From Euphorbia lathyris (lineage: Eukaryota > Streptophyta > Magnoliopsida > Malpighiales > Euphorbiaceae), in assembly GCF_963576675.1 (NCBI RefSeq), contig NC_088916.1:86259501-86323500 (forward strand): a DNA stretch of 64,000 nt, written 5' to 3'. A program made the translations under genes and the position numbers. Positions 10,894 through 23,360 of the stretch are shown here, in pieces. Position 1 is the stretch's first letter. Each line of letters begins with the position of its first letter. The notes under the pieces are model-generated. The model was not told where the DNA came from. It was given only the letters and a program-made list of their open reading frames with translations, and made no database searches.

Positions 10894-11820
10894 TATTAGA
10901 AGGGGGAATCAAATCCTTATCAGGATAGCAACTCGGAAAAGTCTTCTATTCCGTTATCGTTTTTGAATGGGCTAAGAATTTCTTTTCGTGAAAAGGGCAG
11001 CTTATTCAGTTACCAGGAGCAATTGGTTTTGTGAAGTCAATGGTTTGAAACAATCTTCGTATTAGGAGTAGCAAATCTGCCATTTTTTTTCCTTTTAGTT
11101 TTTAAACATTAGGAGTAGCAGTGGGTAAATTTAGTAACTTCTGGACTCTTAACATCTTCATAATCAATGTTTTTAACTGACTTTTTGTATTGACTAAGTT
11201 GGAGTTGTTTAAAAATGTTCAGCACTTCAAGTAGGAGCAACTTTTACAAGTTCTTTCATAAACCCTGAAGTTTTTGCATGATGTGAAATTATTATGGGTT
11301 TTTCTTTTTGCATACTTTTTGATTAATTTGGATAAATAATTTACTAGTTTCTATGTTCTTATATATTAAGCTAGTATGTTTTTGGAAATAATTGTCTAAT
11401 CATTAAGTTTTTGTTTCTATCGATTCTTTAAAATTAATAGTCAAAATTGATTAAACTAATTTTAAGTGACAACTCTTTATCCTATTGTATAAAAATAAAA
11501 TATCTATGTTTTTATTTTCGAACATAGTCATAATTTATAGGGATAAGGTACCAAAATAAGCCTGAGATTTTTGGGGAAGTACCAATTTAGGCTCAACTTT
11601 TAAAATAGTACCAATATATATAGGCTTAACGCTTACAACATAATATCAATTTAGACTTAACGTTTATAATATAGCATCAATTTAGGCCTCACGTACAAAA
11701 TAGCACCAATATAGACTTAACGTTTACAAAATAATACGAATTTAAACTTAACGTTTACCAAATATATACAATTTAAGCTAAACATCATAATTAAATTAAT
11801 CATATTATATTCTTTCCCTA
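10894..11820. other. Intergenic with a decayed TIR-type repeat
   Basis: No gene seen. From 11539 the sequence reads GGGATAAGGTACCAAAAT and then about seven diverged copies of a roughly 35-bp phrase (ACGTTTACAAAATA..CAATTTAGACTTA) up to about 11770. A related terminus occurs inverted at about 28187-28202, so these look like single ends of one TIR-repeat family. Confidence 0.45.
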
Positions 11821-14800
11821 TTTTTTTTTTTTGGTAGGAAAAGGAAAGGAAAACAAACGAACAAAAAGCCTAACCCGGGATCAGTCTAGGAAGGCTGACC
11901 CCAACCCTATCCTCAAGAAGAGTAGACAAAAGAAAAGAGGGAGGAATAGAAAGGGTAGTAACACCTAACATCCCCCCATGCCCAGCAGCTGCCAAGCGAT
12001 CCGCCACGCGGTTTTGCTCCCTATAAATATGGGAGAAACTAAGAGCCTCAAAGGCAGGACGAAGCCTCAAAATAGCCTTGATCAGATTCTGGCTATTAAG
12101 ATAAAAAGTCTGGCTATCAGAAATCCTGTTGATTGCCTCCAAATTGTCAGACTCCACTGAAAGCCTCTTAACACCCATGCGAATGGCAAGTTTAATACCT
12201 GAAAGAATACCCCAGAGCTCCGCAGAAAAGGACGAGCCCATCCCCAAATTATGGGTAAACCCAGCCAGCCAAGCGCCACCAGCATCTCGAAGAACACCTC
12301 CGGCAGCAATTCTGCCATTGCTAAGGCAGGAGCCATCCTATTCAGCTTCACAACCCCTTCTCTAGGCTTCCTCCAACCAACTAAATGGACCACTTTATCC
12401 GGGGAAGGTCTCGCAAGGGGCTCCCCTTCAAAGCTCTTTATAATAACAGAGAGCTTTTTCGAGAAGAAGTCAAGTAAGTCAGGGATACGGATAGTCTTCT
12501 CAGCAAATAACTCTTCATTCCTCCATTTCCAAATTTGGTGACAGATAATAGCGAAGAGAATGTCACCGTGCTCCATGTTGGCCAATAACTTCCCATTGGC
12601 ACCATCAGAGAACCAGTCAGCTACAGAATAAGCCATAAAAGAAGGAAGGATGTGGTGAGGGAGAATCCCTTCCCAAATCTTTTTACTATTAGGGCAATCC
12701 CTCAGAGCATGGCACAAGGTTTCCACATGACCTCTACACCTACTACAGGCTCCTGACTCAGCCAAGTGCCTTCTGTGCCTGTCCACATTAGTGAGCGGCC
12801 TGTCCTTGACTCCCAGCCACAGGAAACTTCTAATGCGATAAGGGATTTTAAGGGCCCAAATGGTTTTCAAATCTCCAAGGGAGGATCAGCCCTATTAGGG
12901 GAAAAAGCTTCATAGGCCGATTTACAAGAATAAATGTCATTATTAGTCAAGGCCCAGCAGTGTCTGTCTTTATCCTCCTCTTGATTGCTAATCTTAACTC
13001 CTCTAATCTTAAGGAGGATCTCCAGGCTAAGGAATGATTCGAACTTAGACCAGATCTAGTCTCCCTCTGAGTCCACCACATCAGCGATCTTCCAGGAACG
13101 GATATCATTAGGCGGAGGGGAGCTACACTCTTCAATCAGCGGTTTATCACCAATCCAGGTGTCATCCCAGAAACTAATGGATTTACCATTACCCACCTCC
13201 AGGCCAATCCCCGTACAAAACTCAGCAAATACTGCGCTAAGCCCTTTCCAGAGGAAGGAGCAGCTAACAACCCTCTCCTTCGGGCCACCAAAAATTCTAT
13301 CTTTCCGATACTTGCCGCACAGAAGACGAACCCAAAGAGAGGAGGGGCATTGCCATATTCTCCAAAGAAGCTTCATTAAAAGGACTTTGTTGTTGTCCTT
13401 AGCTTGCCTTATACCCAGACCCCCCCTGCTTTTAGGCTGGCAAGCTTCCTTCCAAGGGACCAGGTGAACCTTCCTCCCCTCACCAGACTCTCCCCAAAGG
13501 AAACGCCGATGAATCTTATCAAGATCGTTAAGGACCGGATCAGGGAGTTTACAGGCTTGCATGATGTGATTTGGAGCTGCGCAGTTGACAGATTGGATTA
13601 AGGTAAGGCAACTTGCAAGGGAAAGAGAACTAGCTTTCCAGCTAGCACACAAACCATTAGTTTTATCCAGAATGTCTTTAAAGGAGGCTTTGGAGACTCT
13701 GTCACTGTGAAGAGGGACCCCAAGATACTTCCCCAACGATTGAGTTGGGGGGATGCCAGAGAGCTCACTAAGGCTTCTGCACAAGCCGTTGTCCATGTTC
13801 TTTGAACAAAGCATACGGGACTTTTGGATGTTAATCTTCTGGCCAGAAGCATCATAAAAGCAATTAAGGATATCCATCACCACCTTAATTTGCTCCACAT
13901 TACCCTCCACGAAAAGCATCACATCATCAGCAAAGAACAAATGGGTAATAGGGGGGCAATGTCTACTGATGGAAACAGGGTGGAGAGTCCTCTTGCTCAC
14001 TGCCTCTTGGATCAGGTGAGACAGTCTTTCCATTGCAATAACAAAAAGGAAGGGGCTCATAGGATCCCCTTGACGAATACCCCTGGAGGGAGAGAACTCA
14101 TCAGACATGTCCCCATTAATCATAACCTGGAACACATGAGAGGAGATGCATTTCTCAAGCAGATTCCTCCAGTTTTTCGGGATACCAGCTTTGGCTACAC
14201 TATCCAGAAGAAAGCTCCAGTTAAGTCTATCATAGGCTTTCTCCAGATCCAGTTTAAGAGCCACAATCCCTTTCTTTCCTTTTTTAATTTTCATGGAATG
14301 GATAACCTCCTGGGCAATAACAACGTTATCCATCATTTGTCTACTAGGAACAAAGCTCCCTTGATTCTGGCTAATAATATCCGGCAGGATCTTCCGGATT
14401 CTATTAGCCACAATCTTGGTGATAGCTTTGTACAAAACATTACAGAGGCTGATAGGTCTCATCTGAAGAAAGGAAGAGGGTTTATCAACCTTAGGAATCA
14501 GAACAAGGAGGGTCTTATTAACCAACCTGATATCGTTAGAACCACCAAAAACACCTAACACAAAGCTGTAAATGCCCTCTTTCACAGTATCCTAGTGTTT
14601 ATGATAGAAGCTAGCGGGGATACCATCAATCCCAGGAGCCTTAGTGGAACCGATGCTGGAGAAGGCCAGATCAATTTCTTTGAGGTCAACTGGATGGAAA
14701 GCATCCTTAATAGCATCCTCCCCTAACCGAGGAAAGGAAGTATCAGAGTAGGCACTCTCCAAGTACACCGCTTCTTCTCTGAACAGGTCCTTGTAGAAGT

Positions 14801-15422
14801 CAAGGGCAAGACGCCGAATGTCCTCCTCCTCAAAAATCCAAACACCATTGGCGTCTTTGATAATGTCGATTCTATTCCTCTGTCTTCTAATAATCGTGGA
14901 GAGGTGGAAAAACCTGGTGTTTCGGTCCCCATCTTGAATCCAAGTCTTCCCAGACTTCTGGAACCAAAGGAGCTCTTCCTGTCTAAGCATTGCTTCCAAC
15001 TCGTTCTGGAGAGATCTAAGCTGGCCATTCAGGCTGTGGTCGAAGCGGACCTCTAAGCAACGTTGGATGCCTTCCATCCTTCTCAAAAGCTTGTTTTTCC
15101 TTCTGATAATGTGGCCAAAGATGTTTTTATTCCATCCAGCCACATTTCTCCTGAACTCCTCAGCAGCAAGAAGGACATTAGAGTGAGGTTGGCAATTGTT
15201 TTTAACAAAATTCTTAAACTCGGGATGAGAATCCCAAGCCACAAGATACCTAAAAGGTCTGTTACCTTTCAGCCGGTTTCCTTTGACCATCTTAATAAGG
15301 ATAGGGCAATGGTCAGAGTGACGGAAAGGTAGATTAAGCACATTGACCTCAGGAAACCTACAGATAGCAGTAACATTAGCATACACCTTATCCAACCGAA
15401 CAAACACACTATTAAATTTCAT
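11821..15422 (-). mobile_element. 5'-truncated LINE (L1-type), copy 1
   Basis: A minus-strand non-LTR retrotransposon. Its 3' end is marked by a T-run on the plus strand (about 11820-11832), that is, a poly-A tail. The 5' end stops inside the endonuclease domain near 15422, so ORF1 and most of the endonuclease are missing, as expected from incomplete target-primed reverse transcription. Coding remnants are described in the next entry. No convincing target duplication was found. Confidence 0.9.
11870..15422 (-). pseudogene. LINE ORF2 remnant: endonuclease end, reverse transcriptase, RNase H
   Basis: Reading on the minus strand from 15422: the end of an apurinic endonuclease (SDHCPI), a linker, the LINE motif APGIDGIPASFY, then reverse transcriptase with LIPKVDKPS, RPISLCNVLYK, KLDLEKAYDRLNW, GIRQGDPMSPFLF and the catalytic FADD box (THLFFADDVMLF). 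A zinc-finger-like RVT linker follows, then an RNase H domain (11870-12330) with ESDNLEAI and HIYREQNRVADRLA. The frame is broken by TAG at 14592-14594 (right after FYHKH), TAG at 13056-13058, a further break between 12870 and 13050, and a shift near 12335 at the start of RNase H. The long readable stretches suggest moderate age. Confidence 0.9.
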
Positions 15423-15458
15423 TGCTCATATAATATATGCAAACTAAAAGTAATTGAT

Positions 15459-15488
15459 TATCCACAATATTTCGAAATATTGTGGATA
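15459..15488. repeat. Perfect 30-bp palindrome
   Basis: TATCCACAATATTTC followed directly by its exact inverse complement GAAATATTGTGGATA. It lies between the truncated 5' end of the LINE and the repeat array starting at 15533. No loop separates the arms. Function unknown. Confidence 0.9.
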
Positions 15489-16749
15489 TTCAATTTAGTA
15501 GTCATGGAATCATTGATGAAAAACAAATATTTAAGCTTTTGCTTGTCCTCAAGCAAATTAAATCCGAAAACAAAGAAAAAGAACAAGCACTCAAATAAAT
15601 AAACAATGAGACATGATTCATTTCAAGTAACAATGTAGAAGATCATAATTTTGAGCCGTCCGAAACATGATAAACACCTTGAGTAACTAAACGATTTTTG
15701 AATTTATACTTTTGGCCATTAGTGAGACATTTTTCAAATTGTTGATACTTAATGAACTCGTTAAACACCTCAAATAGGATTCACTCTTTACGCTCAAGTG
15801 TTCGGAGTAAGGTGTTTTCTCTCAATTTTCCAACACAAGTGATAACTATCGTGGGCTTGCACGGTCATCCAACCTCTACCACTATGCCTCCTTACTATGA
15901 TTTGATCAAAAGGACTTAATTGGGTTGTAATGAAGGGTTGAGGTTTGGTGTGATTATGATGGAAATGAGGCTTAAGAATCTTATTGAGTTTCTAAAATGT
16001 TAAGTCACTATTTGGTAGTTGAGACCATTTATTTCTTTCTTTCTTTTCTTTTCTTCCCCTTTTTTCTCAAAAATTTTGAATAAGCTTTTTTTTTGGAATG
16101 TGAGAATTGTATTAGTAGGGGGTAATGTGTGTGAGCCAAAGAATGTATATGTTTTTGCTTTGATGCTCTCTTTTTTAGACTCATATTTATCTATTAGAAA
16201 CTCATAGATTCCGGGATTTTTGGATACAAAGTGATGGAATAGGGTTATATTGTGGTGGCAAAAGAAGGGCAAGGCTCAAAATGGGGAACAAGGGAAAATG
16301 ATTTCGGGTAGGCTATTGGTTTATATGGTGGTGAAATGAAAGAAGGCCTTAATCATATCAAATTCCTAGTTCCGTATGTGTGGTTTCGGTTAGTATTTGA
16401 TGCAAGCCCTATAGTTAAAAACAAGCGTGGATCCTATATCAAAGAAAAATAATCGAGTTATTTAATATGTTCGTGGCTCAAAGTATCTCTCCATGGGTGC
16501 GTTTGTGTGCTATAAGTTCAAGTATTTCAACTATGGGTAAATGTCTAAAAATGAGTATTTATTCAAGTAGAGTTATTCAAGTTTTTATTCATGACCCGAC
16601 GATTCAATTTTAGAATTTTAGAATTGTCAAATGAAGGTTTATCCTATCACAAATTAATGCTATTCAAGACTTGGTTTAAAGTTTGTTTCGGGAGCTAATT
16701 GATACTTTAGGACATTAATACTTGGGTTGGGGTTGTGTTTCCAAAACAA

Positions 16750-18220
16750 TTACACGCCTCCATTCCCTATCTTTTACCCCCTCCAAGTAATACAGTATAT
16801 TTACGTATAAAGATCGATCCCACAGAGATTCTAGACAAGCATTAGCTATCTACGGGTTCTTGAAGTCTAAATGATTAATTTGAAAAGGTTGGTTTTGAAT
16901 AGCGATAAAAACTTTTGTTGTTAAAAACTATGTTGTAAAACAATAAGGAGTCGGGTTCACTTTCTAAGTTTGAGTCAAATCAAAGCTATTGAAATAAAAC
17001 ACCAAAGAGAAATTCGTGATTTTAAGATGGTGATTTCTAAAAGAAACTTGGTGCTAAGACCTTAGATCACCTCGTTCTATTCCTTCACTCCTATTTACCT
17101 AACCTAGCTAATGGTTACTTAAATACGACAAGAAAGCCTTAAGTAAATGAGAAATTCTAACATTAAAGTGTTGGAAACCACATCGACTTGCTATCGAGTC
17201 TAAAAATGTAGTTTTCCACCAATCTCTTGATACTATGGTGAGTAAAAAGCGATTGACCAAAATATGAGTTAAGTTTACCTTCCTAGTTCTTAAACACAAC
17301 TTCTTTTCGGGTATTTTAACTAAATAGACTTCTAACTTTGCTCAAAACATTAGCAAGATTCCCCTCATCCCTAGTTGGGAAGAATTAGTGCTTGGTCATT
17401 GGGGAAGTAATACTTGAACTGAAACAAAGTGAAACAAAGTGAAACAAAGTGAAACTTAGTGAAAGTAAGAGATGGAACACAAAAGATGGAAATAACTTAA
17501 AAACATGAATTTGAACTTAGAAACTACTTAAAACAAACTAAAACAAAGGAAAGATAATTTCCCAAAGCTTGGCTACAATGAATATTACAAGTGTGTCGAT
17601 TTCCTCATACATCTTATGTCTATTTATAGGCTAATCTTTGCTCAATTCAAGATGATAATCTGAATTTGATGATTGGTAGCCTCCAAAGTACTGAATTGGT
17701 GCATTAAATGTCTTTGAGAAGTCAAATTGGGGAAGAGTATGGGCTTGCATAGAAAGGAGGAGCCGCCAATTGCAACTTGCTGAAATTATCAGGTCTCATC
17801 GAGACCTGTACCTGATGGCTGCGAATTATGTGAATTTTGCTAGGTCTCGCCGAGCCCTAGGGAGGTCTCGCCGAGACCTCTCTTTGATCTAATTAGGTCT
17901 CACCGAGACCTATATAGGTCTCGCCGAGACCTATGTAAAAATACCTAAAAACTGTTTTGCTCGTCATTTATTCGTCCCTTCTCGGAATGCGTCCCTGTTT
18001 TGTCCTATAGCTCACTAGAATAATTGTCAATCTTGTGGGGTGTGTGAGAGTGTGGAAAAAATGCTAGAAAAACTCGTGAATTAAATTAAAAACACGTGAT
18101 AGTATGTGAAAATGTGAAATAAAGTGAAATTTTACAAAATTAACACTAAAGCATTAAAAATGCATTAAAAAGGAACGAAAATATGACTCAAAATCATAGT
18201 GAAAATAGATAGCAACAACA
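16750..18220 (-). repeat. LTR of the non-coding retroelement
   Basis: Boundaries are approximate. The minus-strand LTR begins TGTTGTTGCTATC at 18220. A TATAAATA box lies at 17628-17621, and the downstream end carries CTCTGTGGGATCGATC (about 16835), a phrase common near the 3' end of plant gypsy LTRs. Upstream of the TATA box are five short palindromes (next entry). A GAAACAAAGT phrase is repeated three to four times at 17421-17465. The same LTR end recurs at 22040-22363. Confidence 0.55.
17791..17932. repeat. Five 17-nt palindromes in the LTR
   Basis: AGGTCTCGCCGAGACCT or close variants at 17791-17807, 17842-17858, 17863-17879, 17895-17911 and 17916-17932. Each has 7-bp arms AGGTCTC/GAGACCT around 3 nt; only the second has an arm change. 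They lie about 160-300 bp upstream of the TATAAATA box on the minus strand, in the U3 part of the LTR. Confidence 0.9.
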
Positions 18221-19140
18221 TCACCAAACTTTAAGCTTTTGCTTGTTCAAGCACTCAAATAAATCAACAATGAGACATGATTCATTTCAAGTAACAATGT
18301 AGAAGATCATAATTTTGAGCCGTCCGAAACATGATAAACACCTTGAGTAACTAAACGATTTTTGAATTTATACTTTTGGCCATTAGTGAGACATTTTTCA
18401 AATTGTTGATACTTAATGAACTCGTTAAACACTTCACATAGGATTCACTCTTTACGCTCAAGTGTTCGGAGTAAGGTGTTTTCTCTCAATTTTCCAACAC
18501 AAGTGATAACTATCGTGGGCTTGCACGGTCATCCAACCTCTACCACTATGCCTCCTTACTATGATTTGATCAAAAGGACTTAATTGGGTTGTAATGAAGG
18601 GTTGAGGTTTGGTGTGATTATGATGGAAATGAGGCTTAAGAATCTTATTGAGTTTCTAAAATGTTAAGTCACTATTGGGTAGTTGAGACCATTTATTTCT
18701 TTCTTTCTTTTCTTTTCTTCCCCTTTTTTCTCAAAAATTTTGAATAAGCTTTTTTTTTGGAATGTGAGAATTGTATTAGTAGGGGGGTAATGTGTGTGAG
18801 CCAAAGAATGTATATGTTTTTGCTTTGATGCTCTCTTTTTTAGACTCATATTTATCTATTTGAAACTCATAGATTCCGGGATTTTTGGATACAAAGTGAT
18901 GGAATAGGGTTATATTGTGGTGGCAAAAGAAGGGCAACGCTCAAAATGGTGAACAAGGGAAAATGATTTCGGGTAGGCTATTGGTTTATGTGGTGGCGAA
19001 ATGAAAAAAGGCCTTAATCATATCAAATTCCTAGTTCGATGTGTGTGGTTTCGGTTAGTATTTGAGGCAAGCCCTATAGTTAAAAACAAGTGTGGATCCC
19101 ACATCAAAGAAAAATAATCGAGCTATTTAATGTGCCCGTG

Positions 19141-19515
19141 CACTACACCAAAACCCTCTTCAGACGACGGTTAAAAATCGTCGTCCCGCGAGATATAAAT
19201 CTGTCATGGGGTCGATGCCTTCTATTGCACCTTTAGATGACGGACATGTTCTGTCATGTTTCGTCATCACAAATGACATTAGCCTATTTTCTTACTGTCA
19301 TCTTACCCTTGTTACGATGCAGCTTATTTATTACTACCGTCACCTTTAATGTCATCACATGACATTTTAACAATTAAAACCGTCAGGTTAGCATGTGGGA
19401 AATTGGCTTATTTAATTTGAGATGACAGTTCGTATAATAATTTCTGCCGTTATAGCCTGTTTAGATGGCACAGGTCTTAATCAATCATGTCAAAGTATTT
19501 TTTTTCATATGACAG
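19141..19515 (+). mobile_element. CACTA-like left terminus fragment
   Basis: Begins CACTACACCAAAA, the canonical CACTA start, exactly at the point where the retroelement copy breaks. It is followed by dense short repeats of TGTCAT/ATGACA and CGTCATC/GATGACG words typical of CACTA subterminal regions. No matching right end was found; at 19516 it gives way to a different sequence. Probably a truncated non-autonomous element. Confidence 0.5.
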
Positions 19516-21800
19516 TGTCGCACCCTGGCTTCCGGTTTTTACGCAGGTCGGGGTGTGTGGCCGGCTCGATCCGTCTTTCTTGTGTTTTAAGGTTTCGAGT
19601 CGCCACCAATCATCACTTGGAAATACGTGTGCGGACGTGATTGGTCGCCTTATATGTTTGGATTGACTCTGTATGGTTTAGGTTTGGTAAGGATGGTCTT
19701 TGGAGAGATCTAGGTTCGTTTTTCCGGTTAGGGAAGAGATGTGATCTCACCCTACCCCGTCCGACGTATCGGTACTATTGTGATATTATGTGTTTGCTAT
19801 TTGTTTTTCTTTGAATTGTTGATATAAACCAGATACTCGTGGGTGTTTTGGGGTTATTGGGTTTAGGTTTGAATTCTAATGACGTTTGCACATCAATTAG
19901 AATTAATTTGATTATGGATTCGAACGACGTTTTCACATCGATCCGAACTAGTTTAGTTATGAATTCAGATGACGTCTTCACATCAATCCAAATTAATTTA
20001 ATTGTGAATTCAGATGACGTTTTTACATCAATCCGAGCGAATTTAATTATGAATTCGGATGACGTTTTCACATCGATCCGAACTAATTTGGTTATTGATT
20101 CAGATGATGTTTTCACATCGATCCGAATTAATTTAGTTATGAATTCGAATGATGTTTTCACATCAATCCGAAATAATTTGGTTATGAATTCGAACGATGT
20201 TTTCACATGGATTCGAACTAATTTGGTTTACGGATTCGAACAACGTTTTCACATCGATTCGAATTAATTTGGTTTATGGATTCGAAGGACGTTTTCACAT
20301 CAATTCGAACGACGTTATCTCAAAATTCATAATTATATGTGTGAACCCATACGATAGAAATAATTAACTTTATTCACGTAATTGTACGAAATTGAAATGA
20401 ATGGATTCAGTTAGCAGGATAATTAATAACGGGTAAAATAAAAAGGGAAGAAGACCTTTTTGAAACATCTTAACAAAGGTTTTGGATTTAAATTATCGCT
20501 TAAACAGACTAGTGGGGGTGATTGCAATTCGTAAGGGGTTAACCGAACTCAAATTTAAGCAATTGGGGTTTAATCGAAGTATGGAGGAATTTAATTGAAA
20601 GATATGTGACAAACAAAGTTAAAATAGTGAATTCGGTAAGGCCTAATTGAAATGACTTTGGATTAGCAGGGATTTAAATCAAATTGGTTAGTATTAATGG
20701 ATTAAATGGGTAATTAGCCCATCATATGTTCATCCTTTTGGGTAGAAAACCCATTTCATCGGCCCACATCATTTCTTCTCCTTCCTTTCTCTCACTGAAA
20801 TCAGCCCCCTCATCTCCCATGGCCAATCCTCTCTCCTTGACTCCGTCAACTCCGACCGCCTCACTCGCCGTTCTCACCCTCCTTCATTCTCTCTCTAGTT
20901 CTACTAACTATCCTTCATGGTTTTCGTCTAATTACGGTCCTTTTGGGCTATATCAGACGAAGTCCGGGATTGGCGCGGTTTCTCACCTCAGATGCTGAAA
21001 TTTGAGTGTTTGAGGAGGTTTATAAGCCTGAAACCTACATGCAAGGTTAAGTCTTGAGGTTGTGTAATTCTCCCTTGCTCTCTCTTCTCTCCCGACTCCG
21101 ATCTCTTTTCGGGTTTTTGGTGAGTTCTACGAACTCGTTGAGGTATGCGGATTATCTCGTATTTTTTGGGTTTGGTGGATGTTTGCTGTGTTGGTTTGGG
21201 CTTCGGCTGAAATTATTTGAGTTTTAGGTGGTGTATTGGATGGCTTCGCTGTGTTTTTGGTTTTACTGTTTCTCAATCCGGTTCTAGTCTCTGTTTTCTA
21301 TTGATCTGAAGTCGGGTTTTGTGTAGGAGATAGTCTTCCGCGCCCTTCAAACGGATGCTGAAAGCGCAACCAGAGCCATTATTAGCTCTGGAGGGTGTTT
21401 CGGTCCTTCCTTTGGTGTGCTCGGGAGCGAATGTGGGTTTTGGTTATCGTTTAGTTAATTTATATGATGAAATGAGAAAGAAAAAAGCAGTGATACAATA
21501 ATGATATGGATATATTTATATATGTAGGAATGGATTAGAAATATATTACTCTTGCTTTTGATTGATCGAATGTTTATTACAATGTTGTTCTTGCTCCTTC
21601 ACTCATGTTCCAGTGAAGCTTTTCCTATTAGTTTTTTACAAAATTACTATCCCCTTACATTGTGTTTTTTCCTCCTTACAGTGTTTTTTTTCCTTCCCCT
21701 TCTTACAGTGATGAACCTCTCCTATTTATAGTGAAAATTTGCTGTGAATTATTGAGTTTCATCATTTTTTCCCATTTCCTACTGTAACCCTATGTTGAAG
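19516..21800 (+). repeat. LTR-like insertion of uncertain type
   Basis: Starts TGTCGCACCCTGGCTTCC, a phrase like the start of some plant gypsy LTRs, and includes the 45-bp tandem array. Around 20740-21130 it is CT-rich and resembles a leader region, with an 85-90 codon open frame at 20726-20998 that has no recognisable domain. The right boundary is only inferred from where the interrupted retroelement resumes (about 21800-21825). No second LTR, primer-binding site or polyprotein was seen. It could be a solo LTR or a composite. Confidence 0.35.
19872..20320. repeat. 45-bp tandem repeat, about ten copies
   Basis: Unit of the form GACGTTTTCACATCGATCCG followed by AACTAATTTGGTTATGAATTCGAAT-like sequence, period 45 bp, diverging by a few substitutions per copy. 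Because 45 is a multiple of three and the unit lacks stops in some frames, it stays open on both strands (142-143 codons). The repeated peptide is unlikely to be a real protein. Confidence 0.9.
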
Positions 21801-23220
21801 TATCCGTGGTTCATAGGTTTCAACTATGGGTAAATGTCTAAAAATGAGTATTTATTCAAAGAGAGTTATTCAAGTTTTTATTCATGACCCGACGATTCAA
21901 TTTTAGAATTTTAGAATTGTCAAATGAATGTTTATCCTATCACAAGTTAATGATATTCAAGACTTGGTTTTAAAGTTTGTTTCAGGAGCTAATTGATACT
22001 TTAGGACATTAATACTTGGGTTGGGGTTGTGTTCCCAAAACATTGAAAAAAAACTAGAAGCAATTACACCCCTCCATTTTCTATATTTAACCCCTCCAAG
22101 TAATACAGTATACTTACGTATAAAGATCGATCCCACAGAGATTCCGGACAAGCATTAGCTATCTACGGGTTGTTGAAGTCTAAACGATTAATTTGAAAAG
22201 GCTGGTTTTGAATAGCGATAAAAACTTTTGTTGTTAAAAACTATGTTGTAAAGAGTCTAGTTCACTTTCTAAGTTTGAGTCAAATCAAAGCTATTGAAAT
22301 AAAACACCGAAGAGAAATTCGTGATTTTAAGATGGTTTTCTAAAAGAAACTTGGTGCTAAGACCACTACTAGAAAATACCTGTTTACTGACGAAAATTTC
22401 CATCTGTAAACACCTAAATTCCGTCAGTAAATAGGTTTACTGACGGAACTTTGACGGACTGAAAAAACGTGGAATTTATTGACGAATGCTGACGGAATTT
22501 CTGTCAAACACTCTGACGTTTTTCTTGACCAACCATTTCCGTCAAAGCTTTTTGACGTTTTTCTTGACGTTAAAACCGTCAAAGTTGCTGACGAAATGTT
22601 TGATGGTATTTTATTCCGTCAGTATGATTAAAATTAATTTTTTTAATAATTAATAATTGATTTATAATTGAAATTCATGAAAAGTAAATATTATTTGTTA
22701 CATTAATATTTTATTTGGATTGAAGAGAGCTAATAAATGAATACTAAAAAAAAAGTTGCATAAGCTTTGCATTAAATTAACAATCAACTAAACTGCACTG
22801 TTTGCTCAAATATAAATATATTATATGAAAGTTAATTTTCTATGAAGGCTATCTTCTAGTAAGTAGTAACAATATTTGAATCATTAATACAAAAAGGAAA
22901 ATTACAATATCATTATAGGGATGATACATATTATTTAGATTGGTTGAGCAACTAGCATGAGCAAAAATCATACTACTCCTGCAACTAGGGAGGAAGAAAG
23001 ACACTTCACAAAGATTTGGAGTAAGGTGACAAGTCTCACTTTCCTAAGAAGCAAAAACAGAACAAGAGACCACGAAAATTGACAAAAAAATAAATAAATA
23101 TAGGTACTGATTATACAATGCAGAGCTTCTATTTCAAGGCAATCAACGTGAAATTATCAACTCCATTCATTTAAATATAATAATCATTCCCATCAATTAC
23201 ATAAAGGAAAGGCAATATAC

Positions 23221-23360
23221 CATGTATTCAAAGTGGAATGGTTCCGCACTCACTCCACAAAATGTGTCAAAGAGCAGGTGGACAAGGTATCGGCAAGTGA
23301 ACCCATACTGAATTCTAATCAATGAGACTTTGAAGCCATTTTGAATTAGAGTAGTCTCTC
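23221..23360 (-). pseudogene. Captured internal exon inside the CACTA element, family not recognised
   Basis: A 140-nt minus-strand block preceded by a pyrimidine tract and GTGCAG, and followed by GTATATTG. It is open throughout and reads ETTLIQNGFKVSLIRIQYGF, then TCRYLVHLLFDTFCGVSAEPFHFEYM. The composition (no low complexity, balanced residues) and clean splice sites suggest a real host exon. I do not recognise the family. It has the same orientation as the exon at 25147-25198, so both may come from one captured gene. Confidence 0.5.

Larger units (their letters stand above)
15533..22363 (-). mobile_element. Tandem array of a non-coding LTR retroelement (internal-LTR-internal-partial LTR)
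   Basis: 15533-17060 is repeated nearly exactly at 18231-19140 plus 21821-22363. Read on the minus strand, the order is partial LTR (22363 to about 22040), internal domain (about 22040 to 18221), complete LTR (18220 to about 16750) and internal domain again (to 15533). The internal domain, about 1.2 kb without insertions, has no coding capacity; short frames at 16000-16272 and 18664-18849 are low-complexity. The end preceding the LTR reads CAAGCAAAAGCTTAAAGTTT on the minus strand, a purine-rich tract like those before Athila/Tat LTRs. The array is interrupted at 19141-21800 and cut by a CACTA element at 22364. A non-autonomous (LARD-like) element is the best reading. Confidence 0.65.

Noticed and set aside
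12251..15332. Plus-strand open frames opposite LINE copy 1, such as 13824-14558
   Set aside because: They mirror the conserved minus-strand reverse transcriptase and show no domain of their own.
17791..17932. CRISPR-like array of palindromic repeats
   Set aside because: Spacing is irregular, units are only 17 nt, and the context is a plant LTR; there are no cas genes.
19775..20267. Repeat proteins of about 142 residues on both strands
   Set aside because: Both arise from the same 45-bp tandem array; no start context, domain or flanking gene structure supports translation.
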